IMG/VR virus record: IMGVR_UViG_3300037963_001944
Location: 1 to 25,388 of that record
DNA length: 25,388 nucleotides
Strand: one strand, 5' to 3'
Source: a virus
Part shown: in pieces, positions 1 to 6,980 of the stretch
Layout: each line of letters opens with the position of its first letter
Position numbering within the stretch: the first letter of the stretch is position 1
Made by a program: the position numbers and the translations under genes
The notes under the pieces: model-generated
What the model saw: the letters and a program-made list of their open reading frames with translations, nothing else
Databases searched by the model: none
What the model was told of the DNA's origin: nothing

Positions 1-174
1 TATAGTCCACTGATTAAGACCTCTGTTAGCCCAATCAGCCAAAAGAATGTTTAAAGAACGACGAGCTGTTTTTAAATCGTAACCCGTGCGAAGTTCCAAG
101 CCACAACGCTCAAACGCTTCCTCTATGTAGTCAGCAACATCGAGTTCAAAATTTCTGCTTCCGCTTGTAGCCAT
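1..174 (-). CDS. Conserved phage protein, probable tail/neck adaptor (partial, N-terminus only)
   Basis: The window edge cuts this gene; the first 58 residues are visible, starting MATSGSRNFELDVADYIEEA. The segment around residues 25-57 (RCGLELRTGYDLKTARRSLN followed by LLADWANRGLNQWTI) is an amphipathic helical pattern. I associate it with small phage neck or tail-adaptor proteins, which often begin with a helix bundle containing a W-(A/S)-x-R-G-(L/I) motif. The ATG overlaps the stop of the upstream gene as TAATG, which suggests translational coupling. The function is by resemblance only; it could be another virion protein. Confidence 0.7.
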   Translation of the reverse strand, partial: MATSGSRNFELDVADYIEEAFERCGLELRTGYDLKTARRSLNILLADWANRGLNQWTI

Positions 175-884
175 TACTTTTTCTTCCTGCGACGGCGAGG
201 TTTGCGAACAGGTTTTTCAGGAGAGTAAAGGTTATCAAAAACCTTATTAACGTCCAATGTGTAATCTAATTCACTTTTAGAGTAGTGAATATGTTGTGAA
301 GGCTTAAAGTCCGGGGCACCTTCTCCCGTAGAAAACCACGCAGGATGCGTTACGCGAACCCTATTGTTTGGCAACGCTACAATATTACCTGTCCATTTAC
401 CTGCATCTAACAACTCTAAGACATGAGATTGTTTATGTTGAGCCGGATCATCTGCTATTTCGTTTTCCGCATAGTCTACGGTAAAATAATACTTTGCTGG
501 GTAAAACTCGCCATCTATTTTAGCAAGCCACGGACAAGGAGTTGCTCGATCCAACACATAAACAGAATGATTGTGAGACGAACAATCCCACGGTTGAGCT
601 GCCCAAACCGGCATAGGTTCAGGCCACCCTTCATAATCTGAATCGGCAATCAAACCAGTAATGGGCATTCTAGCCCACATTGCTCCGCCGTGTACGTTTT
701 CATCGTCTGTGTCAACCTCCGCCCCTGTGAATATAATTTGAAAAGACAAACAACGAGTGGGCATCGTTGTAACGGCTACTGCCATGGCGTGAATAAACTC
801 GCCATGGTATTTTTCGTGGTTGTGCGTATATTCACGCCGCACCCAACACTTAAAGTACGGAATGTTTGACTGTAAATACGCCAT
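174..884 (-). CDS. Conserved phage protein of unknown function (236 aa)
   Basis: The protein begins MAYLQSNIPYFKCWVRREYT and has many aromatic, His and Cys residues in its first two thirds (for example AQPWDCSSHNHSVYVLDR near residue 95-112 and DDPAQHKQSHVLELLDAGKW near 145-165). It ends in a very basic tail (RKPRRRRKKK). I recognise it as a type of protein repeatedly found beside structural genes in marine phage genomes, but know no assigned function. No signal peptide or membrane segment is visible. It follows the lysine-rich gene cluster by 6 bases and overlaps the next gene by one base, so it is co-transcribed with the structural block. The upstream Shine-Dalgarno is weak. Confidence 0.75.
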   Translation of the reverse strand: MAYLQSNIPYFKCWVRREYTHNHEKYHGEFIHAMAVAVTTMPTRCLSFQIIFTGAEVDTDDENVHGGAMWARMPITGLIADSDYEGWPEPMPVWAAQPWDCSSHNHSVYVLDRATPCPWLAKIDGEFYPAKYYFTVDYAENEIADDPAQHKQSHVLELLDAGKWTGNIVALPNNRVRVTHPAWFSTGEGAPDFKPSQHIHYSKSELDYTLDVNKVFDNLYSPEKPVRKPRRRRKKK

Positions 885-890
885 TTATTG

Positions 891-1148
891 TTATGGCGTT
901 ATTTTCTTAACCGCACCGCCTTTATTCATCATGCGTTTTTTCTTGGTGCCATTTTTACTCATCATTTGATTTTTCTTAACCGCACCGCCTTTATTCATCA
1001 TGCGTTTCTTTTTCGCACCGCCTTTATTCATCATCTGGTCTTTTTTAACCGCGCCGCCTTTATTCATCATGCGTTTCTTTTTCGCACCACTTTTGTTTTT
1101 TTGCCTTTTTGGCGCACCATTTCCTAATTTTACTCTTGAACCCGGCAT
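891..1148 (-). CDS. Lysine-rich internal-repeat protein (85 aa)
   Basis: Start chosen at the ATG at 1148 (MPGSRVKLG) because GAGGTG lies 3 bases upstream; a GTG two codons earlier is less likely. From about residue 23 the protein consists of a tandem 23-residue unit, KKKRMMNKGGAVKK plus a variable half (DQMMNKGGA or NQMMSKNGT), present two and a half times. It is strongly basic and almost free of acidic residues, so nucleic-acid binding or internal virion packing is plausible but unproven. It is the last of four consecutive small basic proteins. The repeat is also visible in the DNA with a 69-base period. Confidence 0.7.
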   Translation of the reverse strand: MPGSRVKLGNGAPKRQKNKSGAKKKRMMNKGGAVKKDQMMNKGGAKKKRMMNKGGAVKKNQMMSKNGTKKKRMMNKGGAVKKITP

Positions 1149-1155
1149 AAACACC

Positions 1156-1482
1156 TCACATATGTTTAGTAATTTTACGGCGGTTATTTAAAACAGCACC
1201 GCATCCTTTTGCAATCTCTTGTCGTACTCCGCCGCCACGAGACATGTTTTTCACCGTTGCTCTTTTAGTATTTTTAACAACAGTTTTACCTTTCTTACCT
1301 TCTCGTTTTTTCTTTCTAGCAGTAGCTGCGCGTTCTGATTTACTTAACGAACGGGCTTTAGCTAACGGCAAGCAACGATCTGGATTTTTCTTGTCTTTAG
1401 ACGTTCCGCATTCTCCAACAATGTTACCGCTGCTATCAATACGGACCCATTTTTGATCACGCCATTTTTTTAACGCACCCAT
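1156..1482 (-). CDS. Basic conserved phage protein, DUF5872-like (108 aa)
   Basis: The N-terminal half has the pattern WVRIDSSGNIVGECGTSKDK followed by KNPDRCLPLAKARSLSKSER. This resembles a small conserved family (DUF5872-like, from memory) with two cysteines in a G-x-C-G and D-R-C-L context. The C-terminal half is lysine/arginine-rich (residues ~52-108). The start overlaps the upstream stop as TGATG. The function is unknown; position in the structural block and high basic charge would fit a virion or DNA-associated protein. Confidence 0.7.
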   Translation of the reverse strand: MGALKKWRDQKWVRIDSSGNIVGECGTSKDKKNPDRCLPLAKARSLSKSERAATARKKKREGKKGKTVVKNTKRATVKNMSRGGGVRQEIAKGCGAVLNNRRKITKHM

Positions 1483-1694
1483 CAGGCTTTTTTCCTTTTG
1501 GATTTTTTTGCGTAATTAGGATCTTTACAGTATTTAGACGCTGCCATATTTGCGTAAGCAGACGGATAGGTATCAAAAGTGCGCTTTGCCCAAGCCTTTC
1601 CAGCAGGACAAATCTTGCTACCTTTGCTTTTTTTTGAAACCCCTCCGCCTTTACGGTAATAAGTCAAGCCTCTTGGCATAGACGCTCTGTTCAT
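1482..1694 (-). CDS. Small basic conserved phage protein (70 aa)
   Basis: The protein reads MNRASMPRGLTYYRKGGGVS, then a conserved-looking core ICPAGKAWAKRTFDTYPSAY ending YCKDPNYAKKSKRKKA. The C-P-x-G-K-A-W-A...Y-C-K-D-P pattern recurs in small lysine-rich phage proteins I have seen but cannot name. Two cysteines (ICP and YCKD) are the only candidate metal ligands, too few for a classic zinc finger. The ATG directly follows the upstream stop (TAAATG). An internal ATG at codon 6 is a possible alternative start. Confidence 0.65.
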   Translation of the reverse strand: MNRASMPRGLTYYRKGGGVSKKSKGSKICPAGKAWAKRTFDTYPSAYANMAASKYCKDPNYAKKSKRKKA

Positions 1695-1979
1695 TTACCA
1701 CGCCTCGCAAGACCAATAACGGGCACTAAACTTATCCTTGGCTGTATCGCAATTATGTCGCGCTCTAAAACTTTTTCGTCGCGCCGGTTGGTTCTTTTTA
1801 ATTGTCATGTCGGGATCGCCAAAACGAACCATTTTAACTTGGTCGCCTTTTTTGGCTAATACAACAGACTTTTTAGAACCACCTTTTGAACGTTTTGGCT
1901 GGTTATACCCAGAAAAAGTTTCGCCACGGTACTCTAAACGACCTGAAGGTAATCTTTTTACGTTTTTTACAGTAGCCAC
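1695..1979 (-). CDS. Basic conserved phage protein (94 aa)
   Basis: The first of four consecutive small basic genes. Its core KKGDQVKMVRFGDPDMTIKK followed by NQPARRKSFRARHNCD and the end ARYWSCEAW form a recognisable pattern (K-x-V-R-F-G-D-P-x-M, R-R-K-S-F-R-A-R-H, Y-W-S-C) shared by small phage proteins of unknown role. The two cysteines and a histidine (RARHNCD...YWSC) could bind metal, but this is speculative. It starts six bases after the stop of the upstream structural gene. Confidence 0.7.
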   Translation of the reverse strand: MATVKNVKRLPSGRLEYRGETFSGYNQPKRSKGGSKKSVVLAKKGDQVKMVRFGDPDMTIKKNQPARRKSFRARHNCDTAKDKFSARYWSCEAW

Positions 1980-1985
1980 GTGCTT

Positions 1986-2600
1986 TTACGCATGAAATGC
2001 AGTCATGGTGGTAAACGTAGACTGCGTATATTGTATGTAAGCACCTGCCGTAAACAAGACGCCTTCCTCTGGAATAGCTACGTCTCTAGTTACAGTTGCA
2101 CTAGCTACCGTACCAATTTTCATCGTGCTTGTTCCCGTAGGAGAAGTAATCAAAAAATCAATGGTCCCCGCCGTAGCGGAGTTAACGATGTACGCACCTT
2201 TAAGCCTTGTTCTTCCCGCAAATATAACGTCTGCAGCAGAGTTGTTAATCCCTGCTGAAACATCACCCGCTGGATCGCCTACGGCTGCAATAGCTGTAAC
2301 GGTTTTAAAATATTTTGATCCCGTTGCAGTTCCCGCGTTTGCACCAGTGATTGACTCTGTTTGGGAATCCCCATTTACATCAGTTCCTGTGACTGTAAAA
2401 GAAATCCCAGAATCATCACCAGCAGACAAAATAGTAACTATTCGTCCTGAACTAAACGTGCAACTGCCACTATCAGCAAGCGCACCGCCAATCGTTAAAT
2501 TAGCGTTGTTACCCACAGCAGCAGCAGTTGAAATCCCATCGGCATCTAAGGCTTGCGTGTCAGCCGTAATAAAAACAGCTTTAACATCTGATCCTGCCAT
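1986..2600 (-). CDS. Putative virion structural protein, beta-rich (204 aa)
   Basis: The sequence is rich in Ala, Thr, Gly, Ser and Val with alternating hydrophobic/polar residues and almost no charged clusters, as in beta-sandwich decoration or fibre-like virion proteins (for example SFTVTGTDVNGDSQTESIT at residues ~83-101). A strong Shine-Dalgarno (AAGGAGGT) lies 5 bases upstream of the ATG, consistent with high expression. It follows another structural-type gene. The exact role (head decoration, tail, or adaptor) cannot be told from sequence alone. Confidence 0.7.
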   Translation of the reverse strand: MAGSDVKAVFITADTQALDADGISTAAAVGNNANLTIGGALADSGSCTFSSGRIVTILSAGDDSGISFTVTGTDVNGDSQTESITGANAGTATGSKYFKTVTAIAAVGDPAGDVSAGINNSAADVIFAGRTRLKGAYIVNSATAGTIDFLITSPTGTSTMKIGTVASATVTRDVAIPEEGVLFTAGAYIQYTQSTFTTMTAFHA

Positions 2601-2612
2601 AAATTACCTCCT

Positions 2613-3119
2613 TTATGCGTCAGCAAATGGAGTGACAACCGTGCCGGAAGCAAGAACAGTTCCTGAAACAACGTATTTAGCACTGGCCGCTGCATACGCT
2701 GTGACCACGGTTCCAGCAATTCCACCTTTAGTGCTGCCGTTCATTGTAATAACGTCGTTGGATGACCCAGAAAAGAAAGTCTTTCCTGCTGCATCGCTTT
2801 TGCCTAAATAAAGGCCGCCGACAAATTTGTCTGTGCCGTCAGTTAAAATATCCATATCTGTAGCTGCAGTAATTACCAAAAAAGTAAAAGTTGCACCCAA
2901 GTTATTGGTTTGATTGGGATCTGTAGAATCTCCCGGTGTAGTAGTAACAATAGAAGGCAGGGTAAATTTGCCATCTGCGTCGTTACATAACAATAGTTTT
3001 CCTGCGTGAGCTGCTACGGTTAAAGAAGTGTCAGCGGTTAAACTAACTACGCTGGATGAACCAGCACTAATGAAACCTGCAAGAGATCGGACTGGGCCAG
3101 AAAAGGTTGACTGTGCCAC
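2613..3119 (-). CDS. Putative virion structural/decoration protein (168 aa, GTG start)
   Basis: Starts with GTG at 3119; the start is supported by a strong AGGAGG eight bases upstream. The N-terminus (MAQSTFSGPVRSLAGFISAG) followed by LTADTSLTVAAHAGKLLLCN and a Ser/Thr/Gly/Ala-rich beta pattern resembles small structural proteins lying downstream of capsid genes in marine phages. It begins a new transcriptional segment: between it and the major capsid gene lie a terminator, an inverted repeat and a hairpin touching the Shine-Dalgarno. No enzymatic motif is visible. Confidence 0.7.
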   Translation of the reverse strand: MAQSTFSGPVRSLAGFISAGSSSVVSLTADTSLTVAAHAGKLLLCNDADGKFTLPSIVTTTPGDSTDPNQTNNLGATFTFLVITAATDMDILTDGTDKFVGGLYLGKSDAAGKTFFSGSSNDVITMNGSTKGGIAGTVVTAYAAASAKYVVSGTVLASGTVVTPFADA

Positions 3120-3130
3120 TTTAGTACCTC

Positions 3131-3164
3131 CTTACGAAAGGGTTTGCTCTAGCGTCTTCGTAAG
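3131..3164 (-). promoter_or_regulatory. Leader hairpin abutting the Shine-Dalgarno
   Basis: CTTACGAA and TTCGTAAG form a perfect 8-bp stem with an 18-base loop in the leader of the GTG-started structural gene. The 3' arm ends in AAG, which is also the first part of the AAGGAGG Shine-Dalgarno, so folding would partly mask ribosome access or stabilise the 5' end of the transcript. The role is inferred from geometry only. Confidence 0.45.
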
Positions 3165-3191
3165 TGTCTGCTGGGACAGTCGCCAGAACTA

Positions 3192-3208
3192 TTTATTCCC
3201 AGAATAAA
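3192..3208. repeat. Perfect inverted repeat TTTATTC-CCA-GAATAAA
   Basis: A 7-3-7 perfect inverted repeat lies in the gap between the capsid-gene terminator and the downstream structural gene. It could be an operator, a processing site, or a small hairpin. Nothing else in the gap clearly resembles a strong promoter. Confidence 0.4.
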
Positions 3209-3222
3209 GTCTAACTATACCT

Positions 3223-3251
3223 AAAAAACAAAGGGGCAACAACGTTGCCCC
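3223..3251 (-). terminator. Rho-independent terminator after major capsid gene
   Basis: On the minus strand GGGGCAAC-GTT-GTTGCCCC forms a perfect 8-bp stem followed by TTTGTTTTTT, 11 bases after the capsid gene stop. It would separate the highly expressed capsid segment from the downstream genes, perhaps with partial read-through. Confidence 0.85.
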
Positions 3252-3262
3252 CTATGCTTTCG

Positions 3263-4171
3263 CTACGCTCCGGGTGTACCGAACACTCCACGCCAGTCAG
3301 AAACCCCGAAAGAATATCTTTCGCGGGCTTTAAACCGCATGTTGCCGGTATCAAAGTCCCCTTCCATCGCAGTGCGAATGGGGGTTCTTTGGAACATTTT
3401 GAAGCCGTTAGGCGCATCAGTTTTAATGAAATACGCATCGGTATCTGTCAAGAAGTGGTTAACCACCGCTCCATCAGGCAGCATACCCATAGACTTCACT
3501 GCGTTAATATCATTATCCGCAGTTCCGGGTCGTAAGTTTGAGTTTAAAACTCGCTCAGCAATAAACTGAAGTTCTTTAGGAATGATTAGTTTCATTCCAC
3601 GAACAGCAATTTTTAAGCCGCGCTCATCAGTAAACCCAGCAATGTCAATGAGCATTTGCTCTAAAGACGTCTCGTTCAAGTCTGCCGCAGTAGACAGCAA
3701 GTTACGCTGGTTACCAGACAGAGAAGGGTGAGACGAAGAGCATAATGCAACGCCATCACCAATAGCTGAAGCACCTGCTGTAAAAGCATTGTTCAGAATG
3801 GTAGCAGCTTTGATTTGCTTAGTTTGAGACATCGATCTAGCCAGCGCACGGGTATAACGTGCAGCTAGTCGGTCATAAAGGTTATCTTCGATAGCTTCTT
3901 CCGTAATCGAAAATGCCAACGCTATGGTCTCATGCGTATAACGAGCAGTATAAGTTTCCTGCGCGTCATCGAATGAAATGCCACTGCCTTCTGATTTAAC
4001 AGGGGCAGTTCCAAAGCCTGACAACATTACCTCTTCTTCAAAGGCTCGATCCGAAGACTCTTCTTCAAAGATTTCTCCGCTTTCGTTGTCATAACGATCA
4101 TATTCCAGCCCGAACAAAGCATTAAGGCCGGGTTCAAGCTCTTTCGCCAGTTGGGCGCGAGTAATAGGCAT
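3263..4171 (-). CDS. Major capsid protein, Mu gpT-like (302 aa)
   Basis: Forms the icosahedral head shell. The length of about 300 residues and the overall pattern match the Mu major head subunit (gpT) family. The N-terminal helix is MPITRAQLAKELEPGLNALF. A Tyr/Thr-rich segment leading into EEAIEDNLYDRLAARYTRAL lies at ~75-110. The typical S-S-S-H-P-x-L-S-G-N-Q-x-N central motif is at ~145-156, followed by LNETSLEQMLIDI. There is no obvious N-terminal prodomain; a separate scaffold-like gene lies three genes upstream. A GGAG Shine-Dalgarno precedes the ATG and a strong terminator follows. Family assignment is by recognised sequence pattern, not a search. Confidence 0.85.
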   Translation of the reverse strand: MPITRAQLAKELEPGLNALFGLEYDRYDNESGEIFEEESSDRAFEEEVMLSGFGTAPVKSEGSGISFDDAQETYTARYTHETIALAFSITEEAIEDNLYDRLAARYTRALARSMSQTKQIKAATILNNAFTAGASAIGDGVALCSSSHPSLSGNQRNLLSTAADLNETSLEQMLIDIAGFTDERGLKIAVRGMKLIIPKELQFIAERVLNSNLRPGTADNDINAVKSMGMLPDGAVVNHFLTDTDAYFIKTDAPNGFKMFQRTPIRTAMEGDFDTGNMRFKARERYSFGVSDWRGVFGTPGA

Positions 4172-4188
4172 GAATCTTCTCCTTTACC

Positions 4189-4839
4189 TTAGATGCCAGT
4201 TGTAGTGGCTGTTGTTTGAGAGTCGAATCGTGCATTCGGTGAGTTGTAATGTGCATTTATTCTCACAATCAACGGAATACCGGCAGCAGTAAAATCACTG
4301 TTAGCATCGTCATCGACAATACCCATGATTTTAAGCGGCAAAGTAGCCGTGGTTGCGATAGTAGATACACCCAACGCCGAATTAGATCGACCGGTGTCAG
4401 TTGAACCCGTTCGTGCAGAGGTTCCCAAGCTTGCGTTAGCAAAAACAGCAGCTAGTGCTGTAGAACGATCAGTCAAAGACGCATCGCTTGCAACTTGGAA
4501 AGTTTGCATCGGATTATCAGCAACAAGAGCTTTGACAGGATGATTCGTGTCAACACTCGCGTTGTTTGATCCGGGCCAGTAGTTTTTAAATACGGTTGCT
4601 TTAGTAGAAGAGTCTACATACTCAACGCCTACCAAAACACCTAGCGCGGCAGTTGTACCGCCAGCAGTGTCACCAGCTTGATCAATCACGCCAGCGGCGA
4701 GAGGGATCACTAAGCTGTATTGATAAATAGCGTTGGTGTTGTCAGAAGCAATTTCATACTTCGTAACACCAGTAGAGTTTGCAGCACTTCCTGTTAGTCC
4801 AATAGGACGCAGACCGTAAGCAGTTTCTTGATTTGCCAT
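4189..4839 (-). CDS. Putative head-associated structural protein (216 aa)
   Basis: Begins MANQETAYGLRPIGLTGSAA, the (T/A)-x-(F/Y)-G-L-(R/K)-P opening common to a family of phage head proteins encoded next to gpT-like capsid genes. The rest is beta-rich with many Thr, Ala, Ser and Val (for example IYQYSLVIPLAAGVIDQAGD at ~38-57). No catalytic motif or signal peptide is seen. Its position directly upstream of the capsid gene suggests a decoration or accessory capsid protein. The exact role is unproven. Confidence 0.75.
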   Translation of the reverse strand: MANQETAYGLRPIGLTGSAANSTGVTKYEIASDNTNAIYQYSLVIPLAAGVIDQAGDTAGGTTAALGVLVGVEYVDSSTKATVFKNYWPGSNNASVDTNHPVKALVADNPMQTFQVASDASLTDRSTALAAVFANASLGTSARTGSTDTGRSNSALGVSTIATTATLPLKIMGIVDDDANSDFTAAGIPLIVRINAHYNSPNARFDSQTTATTTGI

Positions 4840-4853
4840 AAAGTTACCTTACC

Positions 4854-5339
4854 TTACTTACGTGGACCACCAAAAGTTACACGTGATTGACGATCAGGTT
4901 TGTCAATCACCATTGTTGAGTGCGCGTTTTCTCGCATCATATCCGAATCAAGGGATTCCAGTTGATCAGCGTGACGATCTCTAAAATAATCAGTCCGCTC
5001 TTCAACCGTTTCTAGCGGTATTCTTGCAAGAAGCAGCCCGCCTACACCAAATACACCCTCGTATCTACCGGAGTCCATAACAGGAGCTTCAAAATCAGGG
5101 TATTCATCTTTGCGGACTAGTTCATAGCCCTCTCGGAGTCGGCCAGAAATGTTGGTTCTGTCATCAAAACCACGTACTTCTGCACGAATCCAACGATGTT
5201 TAAACCCTTCCGGTGCTTCAGGGGCATCTAATTTAGACGGTGGTTGCCACGGCTTACGCCTTTCCGTAGCTGACCTATTTGATTTTGCGCGAGAAGTCTT
5301 TTTAATCGCCGCCATTTCTTCATTTGAAACATCAGACAT
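4854..5339 (-). CDS. Conserved phage head-region protein of unknown function (161 aa)
   Basis: A basic, Ser/Arg-rich N-terminus (to ~residue 35) is followed by a conserved-looking core: APEGFKHRWIRAEVRGFDDR, LREGYELVRKDEYPDF, GVFGVGGLLLARIPLETVEE. The protein ends SRVTFGGPRK. I associate this pattern with proteins lying between scaffold and capsid genes in marine phages, but no function is known to me. It is translated from an ATG four bases after the scaffold-like gene's stop, in a tight operon. Confidence 0.75.
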   Translation of the reverse strand: MSDVSNEEMAAIKKTSRAKSNRSATERRKPWQPPSKLDAPEAPEGFKHRWIRAEVRGFDDRTNISGRLREGYELVRKDEYPDFEAPVMDSGRYEGVFGVGGLLLARIPLETVEERTDYFRDRHADQLESLDSDMMRENAHSTMVIDKPDRQSRVTFGGPRK

Positions 5340-5342
5340 ATA

Positions 5343-6275
5343 TTACTCCTTCACGTATCTAGCGTATTCTTCGAGTGGCACTCCCAATCGTTTGGCAATC
5401 GTAACTTGGCTCGGGGAGAGTCGAACCTTTTTGCCGCGCCCAGATGAGCTAGAACGAGAAACACTGGCGACTGTCTGAGCGGTACGGCGCGGTGTTGTTG
5501 TAGTAGTTTCCTCTTCATTAAATTTATGAGGAAATTCCTCTCTCATCCTTGAATCTAGTTCATCATAATATTCGTCGCTCTTCGGGTCAAACCCTTCTTC
5601 TTCGACCATTTTCTTGTGTAATCCAAAAGCAGCAAACGTCATAGTGTAGTCATCGCCAAACCAAGAATTATTTTCCGCCCAAGCTTCTGCTTTAGGGTCG
5701 GGTTCTTGTGGTGGAGCTGGCTGCATCGGCTGCGCTGATTGTTGTGGAACCTTAAACTCAGGAGCCTGCTGCGTTTCTGTTGTAGCTTGCTGTCGTTCGC
5801 GTTGCGCTTTTGCTTGTTGGTGACGATCTGCGGCCACCGCCAATTGCGATATTTTTGTCTGAGCAGCCACAGAAGCATCTGTGTCGCCCATTTCCAAAGC
5901 TTTTCTAAGCTCTTCTTGTGCTTGCTGTTGCTCTGCCATAACACGATTACCGTATTCATCGATATAGTTTTTATCGAGATTGTTCATACGGCTTTTAAGT
6001 TTTTCGCTTTCTTGCTGCACAGCTTGAGCATAACGGAAAGCTTCTTCGCGCTCCCTTTCCGCTTCTTTAGCTCGTTTAGTAAGCTGATTAATACGTTTTT
6101 GAACTTTTTTGCTTTGCTGAGAAACCTCGTCTTCTTCTGGTGCAGTTTCTACTACAGCTTCAGAAGTCTCTTGTTTTTCCGCAGTAACTTCTTCTTGAAG
6201 TACTACTTCTTGCGGTTCCTCATCAAAATCTAAATTTACTTGGCCGTCATCGGCCTCATGCGCGGTTTTTGCCAT
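5343..6275 (-). CDS. Putative capsid scaffolding protein (310 aa)
   Basis: Probably guides capsid assembly from inside the procapsid. Support comes from composition and position. It has an acidic N-terminal tail (residues 1-55, rich in Glu), then a long predicted coiled coil (~55-170, Glu/Gln/Lys/Arg/Ala-rich), a Pro/Gln-rich linker (~175-205), and a basic C-terminal section ending KKVRLSPSQVTIAKRLGVPL and a short helix (EEYARYVKE), as in scaffolds that dock to capsid through a basic C-terminal helix. It lies three genes upstream of the capsid gene. No protease motif is seen. The assignment rests on architecture rather than a recognised family. Confidence 0.7.
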   Translation of the reverse strand: MAKTAHEADDGQVNLDFDEEPQEVVLQEEVTAEKQETSEAVVETAPEEDEVSQQSKKVQKRINQLTKRAKEAEREREEAFRYAQAVQQESEKLKSRMNNLDKNYIDEYGNRVMAEQQQAQEELRKALEMGDTDASVAAQTKISQLAVAADRHQQAKAQRERQQATTETQQAPEFKVPQQSAQPMQPAPPQEPDPKAEAWAENNSWFGDDYTMTFAAFGLHKKMVEEEGFDPKSDEYYDELDSRMREEFPHKFNEEETTTTTPRRTAQTVASVSRSSSSGRGKKVRLSPSQVTIAKRLGVPLEEYARYVKE

Positions 6276-6286
6276 AGATCTTGTCC

Positions 6287-6739
6287 TTAGTTGTGGAAAA
6301 TATCGTTTGGATCTTGAATAACAGCTAACACTTCGTCATCGTTTAAAATCCGAACCTCACTACCAAAAGCGGCTTTAGTATCTTCGTTTAAACGAAAGCG
6401 AGAACCGGCGTAACGAGCAAAGATGATCCAATCTTTTTCAGCACACCAAGGTTCTCCCGGGAACTTTTCTTGATCTTTGTAGCAAAGAGGTCCCAGTCTT
6501 AAAACGTAACCTACGTTAGTTTGTATTGCCGAATCATCCACAGCTTTATCGGGAAGATAAATGCCACCCGTTGTTTTATTGGGTGGTCTAAAAGGTAAGA
6601 TTAGAAGACGCCAACCGGTAGGTTGGGGAAGTCTATCTATTGCAGATGAATCAATAAGGGAAGGGTCTAACACGCGGTCTTCTGGAGCAACATAACAGTC
6701 GTCTAAAATACCGGATTTTTCTTCTGAAGCTTCAGCCAT
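6287..6739 (-). CDS. GroES/Cpn10-like co-chaperonin (150 aa)
   Basis: Phage-encoded co-chaperonins (T4 gp31 is the classic case) cap the host GroEL ring to help fold capsid protein. Here PTGWRLLILPFRPPNKTTGG (residues ~40-59) leads into IYLPDKAVDD. NKTTGGIYLP occupies the place of the GroES mobile loop (KSAGGIVL in GroES). It is followed by the beta-barrel pattern NVGYVLRLGP, a basic segment FARYAGSRFRL and a closing VRILNDDEVLAVI. An N-terminal extension of ~38 residues and an insert around CYKDQEKFPGEPWCAEKD make it longer than bacterial GroES (~97 aa). No GroEL gene is in the window, so it should act with host GroEL. Its position among head genes fits capsid folding. Confidence 0.85.
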   Translation of the reverse strand: MAEASEEKSGILDDCYVAPEDRVLDPSLIDSSAIDRLPQPTGWRLLILPFRPPNKTTGGIYLPDKAVDDSAIQTNVGYVLRLGPLCYKDQEKFPGEPWCAEKDWIIFARYAGSRFRLNEDTKAAFGSEVRILNDDEVLAVIQDPNDIFHN

Positions 6740-6929
6740 CTATTAATTCCTGATTTTCTAACATTCTTGAGATTTCTCCCAGAACATATTCTAAGGCGCG
6801 TAGTTCACCCATGCATTCTCGGTATTGTTCCATATTTTTAACAGAGCCTCCGATCAACACGTCATTTATTTGCGATTGTCGCTCACGAATGACCTTTTGC
6901 GTGTACTGAACTACATCGATTTCACTCAT
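6732..6929 (-). CDS. Small helical phage protein (65 aa)
   Basis: MSEIDVVQYTQKVIRERQSQ opens an almost wholly helical, charged protein ending GEISRMLENQELIDG. A central segment (SVKNMEQYRECMGELRALEY) resembles short helical-hairpin proteins common in phage structural operons, which have no assigned role. It overlaps the GroES-like gene by 8 bases, so the two are probably translationally coupled. A 51-base gap upstream separates it from the lysozyme gene and could hold a weak promoter, but I cannot define one. Confidence 0.65.
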   Translation of the reverse strand: MSEIDVVQYTQKVIRERQSQINDVLIGGSVKNMEQYRECMGELRALEYVLGEISRMLENQELIDG

Positions 6930-6980
6930 GTAGCAAGATATTACATCATCGAATACAATCTTACCACATCTTATACATAA

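Noticed and set aside
888-1191. Plus-strand open frames with repeated RTAFIHHAFL-like or PPLFI words
   Set aside because: They are reverse-strand shadows of the KKKRMMNKGGAVKK repeat; they have no ribosome site and no real protein character.
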